This document shows positions 18,628 through 26,795 of a stretch of 42,796 nt of DNA, one piece after another (position 1 is the stretch's first letter; every line of letters begins with the position of its first letter). Below the pieces are notes generated by a model, which was given only the letters and a program-made list of their open reading frames with translations, made no database searches and was not told the origin of the DNA. This DNA is from Dyella choica (GTDB taxonomy: Bacteria; Pseudomonadota; Gammaproteobacteria; Xanthomonadales; Rhodanobacteraceae): contig NZ_RYYV01000027.1 in assembly GCF_003977665.1 (NCBI RefSeq), forward strand, positions 1 to 42,796. The letters run 5' to 3'. A program made the translations under genes and the position numbers.

Positions 18628-19833
18628 TTAGAGCGCCTCAAACACGCCCGCCGCACCCATGCCGGTGCCGATGCACATCGTCACCATGCCGTACTTCTGC
18701 TTGCGGCGGCGCAAGCCGTGCACCAGTGTTGCGGTGCGCACTGCGCCGGTGGCACCGAGCGGATGGCCCAGCGCGATGGCGCCGCCGAGCGGGTTCACCT
18801 TAGCCGGGTCCAGGCCCAGATCGCCGATCACGGCCAGGGCCTGGGCGGCAAAGGCTTCGTTCAGTTCGATCCAGTCCAGTTGGTCCTGCCGAATGCCGGT
18901 CTGCTTGAGCGCCTTCGGAATCGCTTCCTTCGGGCCGATGCCCATGATGTCAGGGCGCACGCCGGCCACCGAATAGCCCACGAAGCGGGCGAGGGGCGTG
19001 AGGCCGTAGTCCTTGATCGCCTGTTCGCTGGCCAGCAGCACGGCGCCTGCGCCGTCGGAGGTTTGCGAGGAGTTGCCGGCCGTGACCGAGCCGCCGAACT
19101 GGCCATTGCGGAACACGGTCTTCAGCTTGCCCAGCACGTCCGGGGTGCTGCCGGCACGGGGACCCTCATCGGTGTCGATCACGCGGCGATCGGTCTTGAT
19201 GCCACGCGTGGCGAGGTCGGGATAGCGATCGTCGAGCTGGAACGCAGTGATTTCGTCCTTGAACTCGCCGGCCTTGATCGCGGCCAGGGCACGATCGTGA
19301 CTTTGCGCGGCGAAGGCATCCTGGGCTTCGCGGGAGACTTTCCACTGCTTGGCGACATTCTCGGCGGTAATGCCCATGCCGTACGCAATGCCCACGTGCT
19401 CGTTGTCGAAGATAGACGGATTCATCGCCACCTTGTGGCCCATCATCGGCACCATGCTCATGCTCTCGGTGCCGCCGGCGATCATCAGGTCTTCTTCGCC
19501 AAGGCGGATGCGATCGGCGGCCATCGCCACGGCCTGCAGGCCGGACGAGCAGAAGCGGTTGACGGTAACGCCCGGGACGGTATCCGGCAGGCCGGCCAGC
19601 AGCAGGCCGATGCGCGCCACGTTCATGCCTTGCTCGGCTTCCGGCATGGCGCAGCCGATGATCACGTCGCCGATGCGATGCGGATCGATGCCCGGCGCCT
19701 GCGCCAGCACGGCGCGGATCACGTGGGCCAGCATGTCGTCGGGACGGGTGTTGCGGAATACGCCGCGCGGCGCCTTGCCGACCGGCGTGCGGGTGGCGGC
19801 GACGATGTAGGCGTCTTGCACTTGCTTGCTCAT
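18628..19833 (-). CDS. fadA: Acetyl-CoA C-acyltransferase (3-ketoacyl-CoA thiolase)
   Basis: This 401-residue thiolase performs the last step of fatty-acid beta-oxidation, cleaving 3-ketoacyl-CoA to acetyl-CoA and a shortened acyl-CoA. It carries the nucleophilic C95 in NRFCSSGLQAV, the NEAFAAQAL motif, the catalytic His in GGAIALGHPLGATGA, and the C-terminal Cys in MCIGTGMGAAG. The length is typical. The ATG at 19833 has GGAG 8 bases upstream. It follows the hydratase/dehydrogenase gene by 78 bases on the same strand, the usual pairing of the trifunctional enzyme's two chains. Confidence 0.95.
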   Translation of the reverse strand: MSKQVQDAYIVAATRTPVGKAPRGVFRNTRPDDMLAHVIRAVLAQAPGIDPHRIGDVIIGCAMPEAEQGMNVARIGLLLAGLPDTVPGVTVNRFCSSGLQAVAMAADRIRLGEEDLMIAGGTESMSMVPMMGHKVAMNPSIFDNEHVGIAYGMGITAENVAKQWKVSREAQDAFAAQSHDRALAAIKAGEFKDEITAFQLDDRYPDLATRGIKTDRRVIDTDEGPRAGSTPDVLGKLKTVFRNGQFGGSVTAGNSSQTSDGAGAVLLASEQAIKDYGLTPLARFVGYSVAGVRPDIMGIGPKEAIPKALKQTGIRQDQLDWIELNEAFAAQALAVIGDLGLDPAKVNPLGGAIALGHPLGATGAVRTATLVHGLRRRKQKYGMVTMCIGTGMGAAGVFEAL

Positions 19834-19911
19834 GGTGTCTGCTCCATGGCGTCGCGCGAATCGCTGCGACGCCGGTTGGTATTGGATCTATCGGTGAAGT
19901 AACGGCGAGCG

Positions 19912-22299
19912 TTAGTTGCGCAGCGGTTTGCCGGTGGTCATGGTGTGGGCAATGCGCGCCTGGGTCTTTTCGGTCTGCGCCAGCTCCACGAAGTGCTTGC
20001 GCTCCAGATCCAGCAGCCATGCCTCGTCCACCAGCGAGCCGCGCTCGATCGCGCCGCCACACAGCGTGTCCGCAATGCGCGTAGCGATCGCGACGTCGTG
20101 CTCAGACGCGAAGTATCCGGCCTGCAGATTGGCCAGCGAGGCCTTGAATGTGGCGGTGCCGACGTCGCCGGCCACCGGGACGTTGCGGGCGTACAGCGGC
20201 GGGCGCCAGCCGCTTTCGGCGAGCGAGCTGGCCACCTGCTTGGCGACGTACAGCAACTCATACGTGTTGAACACCACCACGTCGCTGTCACGCAACAGGC
20301 CGAGCTGCCGGGCTTCCAGCGCGCTGCCGGAGACCTTCGCCATCGCCACCGTCTCGAACACCTTCTTCAACGCTTCGAACGGATCGTTGGGGCTGCTCTG
20401 CGCCGCGCGGATGGCCAGCTCGTGCAGGCCGCCGCCGGCGGGCAGCAGGCCGACGCCGGCCTCGACCAGGCCGATGTAGCTCTCCAGCGCCGCCACCGTG
20501 CGTGCCGAGTGCATCTGGAATTCGCAGCCGCCGCCCAGGCACAGCCCGCGCACGGCGGAGACCACCGGTACCAGCGCGTGCTTGATGCGCATGCTGGTGC
20601 GCTGGAAGTTGGCGACCATGGCGTCGAACTCCTTGAGCTTGCCGCCTTGCAGCAGGCCCAGCGCGCCCTTCAGGTCGGCACCCGCGGAAAACGGCTCGCT
20701 GGCCTGCCAGATCACCACTGCCTTGAGTTTTTCCTCGGCAATGCCGATCGCCTGCTGGATGCCGTCGAGCACCTGGTCGTTGACCGTGTTCATCTTGGTC
20801 TTGAACGAGATGATGCCGACGTTGTCCTCGCCCAGGCTCCACAGGCGAACGCCGTCGTTTTCCCACAGGGTGATGCCCTGTTCGAACTTTTCACCCAGAA
20901 TCGCATCGGGGAACAGCTGGCGACGGTAGACCGGATGCTGCGAACGCGGCTTGTCGGTGTTGGCGGCCGCCGAGTAGGAGCCGCTCTTGCCGTGCACGCC
21001 GTTGCGGCCGTCCGTCACCCACTTCGGCAGCGGAGCCTTGCTCATCGCCTTGCCGGCGTCGATGTCCTGCTGGATCCACTGGGCGACCTGCTGCCAGCCG
21101 GCCGCCTGCCAGGTTTCGAAGGGCCCCAGTTTCCAGCCGTAACCCCAGCGGATGGCGAAGTCGACGTCGCGCGCGGTATCGGCGATATCGGCCAGGTGAT
21201 AGGCGGTGTAGTGGAACAGGTCACGGAAGGTGGCCCACAGGAACCGTGCCTGCGGGTCGCCGGAGGCGCGCAGCTTGCCGAACTTCTCGGCCGGGTCCTT
21301 GATGGCGAGGATGGCCGACACTTCGTCGGAAGCCTTCTGCTCGGATGCACGATAGTCGCGCTTGGCGACATCCAGCACCACGATGTCCTTGCCGGCCTTG
21401 CGGTAGAAACCGGCACCGGTCTTCTGGCCCAGCGCACCCTGTTCGATCAGGCCGCTCAGCCACACGGGCGCCTTGAAGTATTCGTGCCAGGGATCATTGG
21501 CCAGGGTATCGGCCATGGTCTTGATCACGTGCGCCATGGTGTCCAGGCCCACCACATCGGCGGTGCGGTAGGTGGCGCTCTTGGGGCGGCCGATGGCCGG
21601 GCCGGTCAGTGCATCGACCGTATCGAAGCCGAGCTTGAACTGCTCGGTGTGGTGCATGGTGGCCAGCATCGAAAACACGCCGATGCGGTTGCCGATGAAG
21701 TTCGGCGTGTCCTTCGCATACACCACACCCTTGCCGACCGTGGTGGTCAGAAAGGCTTCCAGGCCTTCGAGCACGCTGGCGTCGGTGAGCCGGGTCGGAA
21801 TCAGCTCGACCAGGTGCATGTAGCGCGGCGGATTGAAGAAATGCACGCCGGTGAAGCGATGCCGCAGCTCTTCCGGCAGCGCCTCGGCCAGGCCGTTGAT
21901 GGACAGGCCGGAGGTATTGCTGGCCAGTATCGCGTTGGGCGAAACGAACGGGGCGATCTTCTTGTACAGGTCCAGCTTCCAGTCCATCCGTTCGGCGATC
22001 GCCTCGATCACCAGGTCCACGTCCTTTAACTGGTCGAGGTCCTGCTCGTAGTTGGCCGGAATGATCGCGGCCGCGCGGTTGCCGTCGGCCAGCGGGGCGG
22101 GCGAGAGCTTCTTCAGGTTCTCGATCGCCTTGATTGCAATGCCGCTCTTGGGGCCGTCTTTGGCCGGCAGGTCGAACAGCACGGTTTCGACGTCGGCGTT
22201 GGTCAGATGCGCGGCGATCTGCGCGCCCATGACGCCGGCGCCGAGCACCGCGGCCTTGCGGATGCGTAGCGCGGACTTCGTTATAGATGGAGCGGTCAT
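19912..22299 (-). CDS. 3-hydroxyacyl-CoA dehydrogenase/enoyl-CoA hydratase, FadN-type domain order
   Basis: This 795-residue bifunctional beta-oxidation enzyme hydrates enoyl-CoA and oxidises the hydroxyacyl-CoA with NAD+. The dehydrogenase comes first: Rossmann motif VLGAGVMGAQIAAH (about 18-31), VIEAIAERMDWK and NTSGLSING, with the C-terminal dehydrogenase domain to about 400. A crotonase domain follows (about 490-650), with FSAGADLKG and both catalytic glutamates, in GGGCEFQMHS and LVEAGVGLLP. This order is opposite to E. coli FadB (hydratase first) and resembles B. subtilis FadN. The ATG at 22299 follows GGAGAAGCCA. It lies between the TetR regulator and fadA and is probably cotranscribed with both. 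Confidence 0.93.
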   Translation of the reverse strand: MTAPSITKSALRIRKAAVLGAGVMGAQIAAHLTNADVETVLFDLPAKDGPKSGIAIKAIENLKKLSPAPLADGNRAAAIIPANYEQDLDQLKDVDLVIEAIAERMDWKLDLYKKIAPFVSPNAILASNTSGLSINGLAEALPEELRHRFTGVHFFNPPRYMHLVELIPTRLTDASVLEGLEAFLTTTVGKGVVYAKDTPNFIGNRIGVFSMLATMHHTEQFKLGFDTVDALTGPAIGRPKSATYRTADVVGLDTMAHVIKTMADTLANDPWHEYFKAPVWLSGLIEQGALGQKTGAGFYRKAGKDIVVLDVAKRDYRASEQKASDEVSAILAIKDPAEKFGKLRASGDPQARFLWATFRDLFHYTAYHLADIADTARDVDFAIRWGYGWKLGPFETWQAAGWQQVAQWIQQDIDAGKAMSKAPLPKWVTDGRNGVHGKSGSYSAAANTDKPRSQHPVYRRQLFPDAILGEKFEQGITLWENDGVRLWSLGEDNVGIISFKTKMNTVNDQVLDGIQQAIGIAEEKLKAVVIWQASEPFSAGADLKGALGLLQGGKLKEFDAMVANFQRTSMRIKHALVPVVSAVRGLCLGGGCEFQMHSARTVAALESYIGLVEAGVGLLPAGGGLHELAIRAAQSSPNDPFEALKKVFETVAMAKVSGSALEARQLGLLRDSDVVVFNTYELLYVAKQVASSLAESGWRPPLYARNVPVAGDVGTATFKASLANLQAGYFASEHDVAIATRIADTLCGGAIERGSLVDEAWLLDLERKHFVELAQTEKTQARIAHTMTTGKPLRN

Positions 22300-22349
22300 T
22301 GGCTTCTCCGTGGTACGAGTGCGTAGCAGGTCATTGAAAGCTTCAGTAA

Positions 22350-22368
22350 GGGAGGCGCATGACCTCCC
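22350..22368. promoter_or_regulatory. Small hairpin between tetR and the fad genes
   Basis: GGGAGG (22350-22355) pairs with CCTCCC (22363-22368) around a 7-base loop, in the 83-base gap between the regulator stop and the dehydrogenase start. There is no T-run after it on the minus strand, so partial attenuation or mRNA processing is possible but unproven. Confidence 0.3.
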
Positions 22369-22382
22369 GATGACGGGGGATA

Positions 22383-23003
22383 TCAGGGTGCGCGCAAGCC
22401 AGCGGCGGCAAAGCGGATCAGGTGCTCGGCGGTCTGCTCGCGATGGGTGATCTCGCTGACATCGTTCTTGCGCTGGATGATGCCGAAGCCCGACATGGCA
22501 TGGGTCAGGGCACCGGTCACCAGGTCGATGCGCCAGTACAGCTCTTCCTTGCTCAAGCCGGGCAGCAGGCGGGCAAACTCGGCGGTGAATTGCCGCATCA
22601 CATGGCCGTAGTTGTCCGACAGGAACTTGCGCAGGTCGTCGTCGTGCTCGGCAAAGGCGCGGGCCAGCACACGCATGAACAGGCCGCCGCCGCCGTCATG
22701 GGAAAGGTCCAGGGCAGGGCGAATAAAGGCCGACAGCACGTCCTCCAGCGTCGTCTCCTGCAGTCCGGCAAAGTGCTTGAGGGCGGCCAGCCGGCGGGCG
22801 TTGAGCTGATCCAGGCGGCGCTTGAAAACCTGCTCGACGAGATGATCCTTGGAGCCGAAGTGGTAGTTCACGGCGGCCAGGTTCACGCCCGCGGCCGCGG
22901 TCAGCTGGCGGAGCGAGGCGCCTTCGAACCCACGCTGGGCGAACAAGGCCTCGGCCGCGGTCAGGATGCGTTCCTTCGTAGAAGCGGAGCTATTCACGGG
23001 CAC
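22383..23003 (-). CDS. TetR/AcrR-family transcriptional regulator of the fatty-acid operon
   Basis: This 206-residue repressor has an N-terminal helix-turn-helix (about 10-56: KERILTAAEALFAQRGFEGAS, then SLRQLTAAAGVNLAAVNYHFGSKDHLVEQV). Its all-helical C-terminal domain would bind an effector, probably an acyl-CoA given its neighbours. It resembles PsrA/FadR-like TetR regulators that repress beta-oxidation until fatty acids arrive; the ligand is inferred. It starts at GTG (23003, AGG close upstream), or at the GTG two codons later. Two 14-bp palindromes upstream bracket its own promoter, indicating autoregulation and, through read-through, control of the fad genes. Confidence 0.92.
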   Translation of the reverse strand: MPVNSSASTKERILTAAEALFAQRGFEGASLRQLTAAAGVNLAAVNYHFGSKDHLVEQVFKRRLDQLNARRLAALKHFAGLQETTLEDVLSAFIRPALDLSHDGGGGLFMRVLARAFAEHDDDLRKFLSDNYGHVMRQFTAEFARLLPGLSKEELYWRIDLVTGALTHAMSGFGIIQRKNDVSEITHREQTAEHLIRFAAAGLRAP

Positions 23004-23020
23004 ACGCCTGTCGAATGGTT

Positions 23021-23034
23021 CAAACGATCGTTTG
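23021..23034. promoter_or_regulatory. TetR operator 1
   Basis: CAAACGATCGTTTG is a perfect 14-bp palindrome that begins 18 bases before the regulator start. It lies immediately downstream of the -10 element on the minus strand, so a bound repressor would cover the transcription start. A near-identical site lies at 23062. Confidence 0.85.
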
Positions 23035-23064
23035 AGGATACGCGCGGGCGCCCGGAGACGTCAA
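23035..23064 (-). promoter_or_regulatory. Sigma70-type promoter of the tetR-fad operon
   Basis: On the minus strand, TTGACG (23064-23059) and TATCCT (23040-23035) are 18 bases apart. The -35 overlaps operator 2 and the -10 touches operator 1, which supports the assignment. Confidence 0.7.
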
Positions 23065-23075
23065 ACGGTCGTTTG
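23062..23075. promoter_or_regulatory. TetR operator 2
   Basis: CAAACGGTCGTTTG matches operator 1 except at one central base. It overlaps the -35 element of the tetR promoter. The two sites are 41 bases apart centre to centre, about four DNA turns, which would put two dimers on one face. This site could also affect divergent ndk transcription. Confidence 0.82.
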
Positions 23076-23131
23076 CATGACGCTCAAAGACGGTTGCTTA
23101 TGGGCTAGAATCTGTCAAACTTTCGTGAGCT

Positions 23132-23155
23132 AAATCCGCATTCCCATGCGGATTT
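23132..23155. promoter_or_regulatory. Perfect 10-bp hairpin in the ndk upstream region
   Basis: AAATCCGCAT (23132-23141) and ATGCGGATTT (23146-23155) pair fully around a TCCC loop, 75 bases before the ndk start. A possible -10 (TAGAAT, 23106-23111) lies upstream of it, which would put the hairpin in the ndk leader RNA. No T-run follows, so it is not a standard terminator. Function unknown. Confidence 0.45.
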
Positions 23156-23230
23156 GGGTCTATCTTTCCTTCTGACGTAAGTCCCGTCAGGCCGCCCTTC
23201 AATCAGTCCGCATAACCCGGAGCAGACCGC

Positions 23231-23656
23231 ATGGCGCTGGAGCGCACCCTTTCCATCATCAAACCCGATGCCGTCGCCAAGAATGTCATCGGTGAAATCT
23301 ATGCACGCTTCGAAAAGGCCGACCTGAAGGTCGTTGCCGCCAAAATGAAGCATCTTTCGCGCAAGGAAGCTGAAGGCTTCTACGCGGTGCATCGCGAGCG
23401 TCCCTTCTTCGGTGCACTGGTGGAATTCATGATTTCCGGTCCGGTGATGATCCAGGTGTTGCAAGGTGACAACGCCGTTCTCAAGAATCGCGAGCTGATG
23501 GGCGCAACCAACCCGAAGGATGCCGCCAAGGGTACGATCCGCGCCGATTTCGCCGACTCGATCGACGCGAATGCCGTGCACGGTTCGGACGCCGCGGAAA
23601 CGGCGGCTGCCGAAATCGCTTACTTCTTTGCGGAAACCGAAGTGCTTCCGCGCTAA
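23231..23656 (+). CDS. ndk: Nucleoside diphosphate kinase
   Basis: This 141-residue enzyme moves the gamma phosphate from ATP to nucleoside diphosphates through a phosphohistidine. It begins with the family hallmark [17 protein letters not shown]. In a sound alignment the active-site histidine falls in the conserved [12 protein letters not shown] segment near the C-terminus. The length is normal. CGGAG lies about 9 bases before the ATG. It leads the series ndk-rlmN-pilF-rodZ, an order kept in Xanthomonadales and partly in pseudomonads. Confidence 0.97.
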   Translation: MALERTLSIIKPDAVAKNVIGEIYARFEKADLKVVAAKMKHLSRKEAEGFYAVHRERPFFGALVEFMISGPVMIQVLQGDNAVLKNRELMGATNPKDAAKGTIRADFADSIDANAVHGSDAAETAAAEIAYFFAETEVLPR

Positions 23657-23670
23657 CCGAATACGTCACA

Positions 23671-24789
23671 GTGAACCAGGTGGAAAAAGTCAATCTGCTC
23701 GATTTCGATCGCCAGGGGCTGCGCGAGTTTTTCGCCCAGCTGGGCGAAAAACCTTATCGTGCCGAGCAGGTGATGAAATGGATCTACCATCGCCTGGAAG
23801 ACAACTTCGAAAACATGACCGACGTGGGCAAGGCGCTGCGCGCCAAGCTCGAGGCCGCGTGCTACGTCGGTCCACCCAAGACGATGTTCGACAAGGGCGC
23901 TGCCGACGGCACGCACAAGTGGCTGTTGGGGATGGACGGCGGCAACGCCGTGGAAGCGGTCTACATCCCCGAACCCACCCGCGGCACCCTGTGCGTGTCT
24001 TCGCAGGTGGGTTGTGGCCTGAACTGTCAGTTCTGTTCCACCGCTACGCAGGGCTTCAATCGCAACCTCGCCACCGCCGAGATCATCGGCCAGATGTGGG
24101 TGGCTGCGAAGTACCTGGGCAACGTCACGCACCAGAACCGCCGCATCACCAACGTGGTGATGATGGGCATGGGCGAGCCGCTGCTGAACTTCGACAACGT
24201 CGTGAAGGCGATGAGCCTGATGCGCGATGACCTTGGCTTCGGCCTTGCCGCCAAGCGCGTCACCCTGTCGACCGCCGGCCTGGTGCCGATGATCGACAAG
24301 CTTTCCGAAAGCATCGATGTGTCGCTGGCGGTATCGCTGCATGCCGCCAATGATGAGTTGCGCACCGAACTGGTGCCGCTCAACAAGCGCTTCCCGATCG
24401 CCGAACTGATGGCGTCGTGCGAGCGCTGGATCGCGCGCAAGCCGCGCACTTCCATCACGTTCGAATACACGCTGATGAAGGGCGTCAACGATCAACCCGA
24501 GCATGCACGCCAGCTGATCAAGCTGATGCGCAAGCTGCCGACCTGCAAGGTCAATCTGATTCCGTTCAATCCGTTCCCGGGTACGCGCTTCGAGCGCTCG
24601 GAGCCGGAAACCATCCGCGCCTTCCAGACCCAGCTGCTCAACGCGAACATACTTACCATGCTGAGGCGCACGCGTGGCGACGACATCGACGCCGCTTGCG
24701 GCCAGCTCAAAGGGCAGGTCCTGGATCGCACGCGTCGCCAGGCCGAATTCCTCAAGCGTTTGGACGAGGGTACAGCGCATGCGGCGTGA
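23671..24789 (+). CDS. rlmN: Dual-specificity 23S rRNA/tRNA adenine-2 methyltransferase RlmN
   Basis: This 372-residue radical SAM enzyme methylates C2 of A2503 in 23S rRNA and A37 of some tRNAs, improving fidelity. The iron-sulfur cluster cysteines are C115, C119 and C122 (CGLNCQFC). The two mechanistic cysteines also appear, one in [10 protein letters not shown] just upstream and one in [12 protein letters not shown] near the C-terminus. The start is GTG, 14 bases after the ndk stop, without a convincing Shine-Dalgarno; a GTG three codons later is an alternative. Its 3' end overlaps the pilF start by 11 bases, so the two are probably cotranscribed. Confidence 0.97.
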   Translation: MNQVEKVNLLDFDRQGLREFFAQLGEKPYRAEQVMKWIYHRLEDNFENMTDVGKALRAKLEAACYVGPPKTMFDKGAADGTHKWLLGMDGGNAVEAVYIPEPTRGTLCVSSQVGCGLNCQFCSTATQGFNRNLATAEIIGQMWVAAKYLGNVTHQNRRITNVVMMGMGEPLLNFDNVVKAMSLMRDDLGFGLAAKRVTLSTAGLVPMIDKLSESIDVSLAVSLHAANDELRTELVPLNKRFPIAELMASCERWIARKPRTSITFEYTLMKGVNDQPEHARQLIKLMRKLPTCKVNLIPFNPFPGTRFERSEPETIRAFQTQLLNANILTMLRRTRGDDIDAACGQLKGQVLDRTRRQAEFLKRLDEGTAHAA

Positions 24790-25573
24790 TCGCGTCTTGC
24801 TCGGTATGGGCTTGGGTCTATTGCTGGCCGGTTGCCACCGCTCGATGACGGCGCCCAATCCACCGCCCGAGCCTCCGCTGCCCGAGCAGACCAAGGCGCA
24901 GAAGGCCCAGAGCGCTGCGAACGTGCATACGAGCCTGGCCCAGCATTACATCGAGATCGGCAATCTCCAGGGCGCGCTGGAAAAGATCAAGATCGCCGTG
25001 CAGGAAGACCCCAGCTACGTGCCTGCGCACACGGTGATGGCGTATATCTACGAACGCATCGACGATATGCCCAATGCGGAGATGCATTACCGCCGGGCCG
25101 TGGAGTTGCAGCCCAGCCAGGGCGATACCAACAACAACCTGGGTCAGTTCCTGTGCCGCATTGGCAAGGGACAGGAGGCCATGCCTTATTTCAGCAAGGC
25201 CCTGGCTGATCCGTTCTACAAGACGCCGGACACGGCCCTGGCCAATCAGGGCATTTGTCAGCTGCAAATGGGCGATCGCGTCAGCGCGGAGGCCAATCTG
25301 CGCAAGGCGATCAAGGTCAATCCGAACAACGCCAGCGCGTTGCTGCAGCTCGCCCACGTGCTGTACCTCAATCAGGACTACTTCAACGCCAGCGCCTTCC
25401 TGCAGCGCCTCGACGCGATGGGGCAGTTCAATGCCGATTCGCTGAAGCTCGGCTACGACATCGAATCTCACTTGGGTAACAGGGACGCGGCCCAGAACTA
25501 CAGCAAACGGCTGTTAAGCCAGTTCCCGGATTCGGAACAGGCGCAGGCCCTCAATCCATCCGTGCACCCATGA
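24779..25573 (+). CDS. pilF: Type IV pilus assembly lipoprotein PilF/PilW (TPR)
   Basis: This 264-residue outer-membrane lipoprotein pilots the secretin PilQ so that it forms multimers for type IV pili. A lipoprotein signal ([14 protein letters not shown], lipobox LAGC, lipidated Cys at about 19) is followed by a proline-rich linker and six or so TPR repeats, matching PilF of Pseudomonas in length and layout. The frame is open upstream inside rlmN, but the signal peptide fixes the ATG at 24779, overlapping rlmN by 11 bases. The downstream rodZ start overlaps its stop as ATGA. Confidence 0.93.
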   Translation: MRRDRVLLGMGLGLLLAGCHRSMTAPNPPPEPPLPEQTKAQKAQSAANVHTSLAQHYIEIGNLQGALEKIKIAVQEDPSYVPAHTVMAYIYERIDDMPNAEMHYRRAVELQPSQGDTNNNLGQFLCRIGKGQEAMPYFSKALADPFYKTPDTALANQGICQLQMGDRVSAEANLRKAIKVNPNNASALLQLAHVLYLNQDYFNASAFLQRLDAMGQFNADSLKLGYDIESHLGNRDAAQNYSKRLLSQFPDSEQAQALNPSVHP

Positions 25574-26619
25574 TTTCCGAGCAGTCCCATCCGGCATCGC
25601 ATGAGGAGACCTTCTCCGAAACGTCCGCCACGACCGCAGCGAACATGGAACAGAGCGCTGCCGAATTTCGCTTCAACGAAGCGCCCGGTTTTGGTTCACG
25701 CCTGCGCGCGGTGCGCGAAGCGCGCGGTCTGGACCTGGAAACCTGTGGTCACGCCCTGCATTTGCCGGTGCGCGTAGTGCGCCAGCTCGAAGGCAGCGAC
25801 TACAGCGGCATCGACTATCAGGTTTACCTCGGCGGCTATCTGCGCAAATACGGCCGTTATCTCGACATCGACGAGAGCGAGATCGAGCGAGCCATCACCC
25901 AGCTCAGGCCGGCCCAGCCGAAACTGGTGTCGACCGGTGGTGTTCCGCATTCGCGCTACCTGCTGGATCAATACGCGAAGGCGGCCACCTATGTTGTGTT
26001 GACGCTGGTGATCGCCGTGCCCACGGTATGGTTGGGCATGCGCGGCACGCTCACGCACGACATGGGACGTCTGGCGCCGCTGGATGCCACACCAGTGGCC
26101 CAGCAGGATGCGCCGTCGCCGACCGTGCCGGCTTCTGCCGGTAGTGCAGCCAAAGCCGTCGCCGGCACCGCGGCCATCGCCCAGACACCTGCCGCTGCAC
26201 CATCCGTAACCGCTTCCGCGCCGAGTCCGGCTGCTGCGCAGCAGCCGCTGCTGGCCTCCATGGTGCCGATGCCAAATCTCGATAACGATACGGCGACCAT
26301 CGCGACTCCCGCGGCCGGCAATGTGCCCGCAGCGGCCATCGGCAGCGGTGCGCATAGCCTGACGCTGAATCTGGCCAACGCAAGCTGGGTGGAAGTGCTC
26401 GGTAAAGACGGCACGCGGCTGGAATATGGTCTGTTGCCGGCCGGCACCAGCAAGACCTATCACAGCGACCAACTGCTGGACGTGCGCATCGGCAATGCGA
26501 ACGGTGCGCAAGTAAGCGTCGATGGCCAGTCGATGCCGCTGGACGCCTATCGTCACGCCAACATCGCGCACTTCCGCCTCGACGTCCAGAACGGCAAGGC
26601 TACGCCTGCGGGAGCTTGA
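25570..26619 (+). CDS. rodZ: RodZ-like cytoskeletal membrane protein (HTH, TM, DUF4115)
   Basis: This 349-residue bitopic protein should link MreB to the cell-wall elongation machinery. An N-terminal HTH_25 domain lies at about 40-115 (FGSRLRAVREARGLDLE...VYLGGYLRKYGRYLDID). One transmembrane helix follows at about 138-156 (TYVVLTLVIAVPTVWLGM), then a long Ala/Pro/Thr-rich periplasmic linker (about 170-245) and a C-terminal DUF4115 domain (about 255-340). The start overlaps pilF as ATGA. In E. coli the next genes are ispG and hisS; here they are absent and yfgM follows after 176 bases. Confidence 0.92.
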   Translation: MISEQSHPASHEETFSETSATTAANMEQSAAEFRFNEAPGFGSRLRAVREARGLDLETCGHALHLPVRVVRQLEGSDYSGIDYQVYLGGYLRKYGRYLDIDESEIERAITQLRPAQPKLVSTGGVPHSRYLLDQYAKAATYVVLTLVIAVPTVWLGMRGTLTHDMGRLAPLDATPVAQQDAPSPTVPASAGSAAKAVAGTAAIAQTPAAAPSVTASAPSPAAAQQPLLASMVPMPNLDNDTATIATPAAGNVPAAAIGSGAHSLTLNLANASWVEVLGKDGTRLEYGLLPAGTSKTYHSDQLLDVRIGNANGAQVSVDGQSMPLDAYRHANIAHFRLDVQNGKATPAGA

Positions 26620-26626
26620 GCGTAAG

Positions 26627-26651
26627 CCGCAGGGGCGGCGCACCCCTACGG
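26627..26651 (-). repeat. Single GTAG-headed REP of a different sequence class
   Basis: On the minus strand, GTAGGGGTG...GCCCCTGC folds into an imperfect hairpin headed by GTAG (26649-26646). It lies 8 bases past the rodZ stop. It shares the head but not the stem sequence of the paired REPs, so it would be a second subfamily. Confidence 0.5.
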
Positions 26652-26690
26652 TTCGGTAGCCTTCACCCCCCTACGATCGGTTATGCTTGT

Positions 26691-26743
26691 GCATTGCCCA
26701 CCCGCCTGGGTGGGCAATGCCGCTGCTGTCCCATAGCAGCGGC
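26691..26743. promoter_or_regulatory. Two tandem hairpins between rodZ and yfgM
   Basis: GCATTGCCCACCC (26691-26703) pairs perfectly with 26708-26720 around a 4-base loop. A second 9-bp stem (26719-26727 with 26735-26743) follows directly and shares two bases. No T-run follows, so factor-independent termination is not evident. They could limit read-through or protect the upstream mRNA. Confidence 0.5.
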
Positions 26744-26795
26744 TCCAGGACGCCTCCCCAACGCCATCCGGCGTTACTCGCGATACGGTGATTGC

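Noticed and set aside
19945-22029. 694-codon open frame on the plus strand across the hydroxyacyl-CoA dehydrogenase gene
   Set aside because: It is antisense to a gene with intact motifs, shows no domain, and its composition (many Gln, His, Arg, Gly) is what GC-rich third-position bias produces on the opposite strand.
23083-23111. Full sigma70 promoter for ndk
   Set aside because: TAGAAT at 23106 is a fair -10, but the hexamer 17 bases upstream (CTCAAA) does not resemble a -35.
23105-23581. 158-codon minus-strand frame across ndk
   Set aside because: Antisense to ndk; no motif and no binding site.
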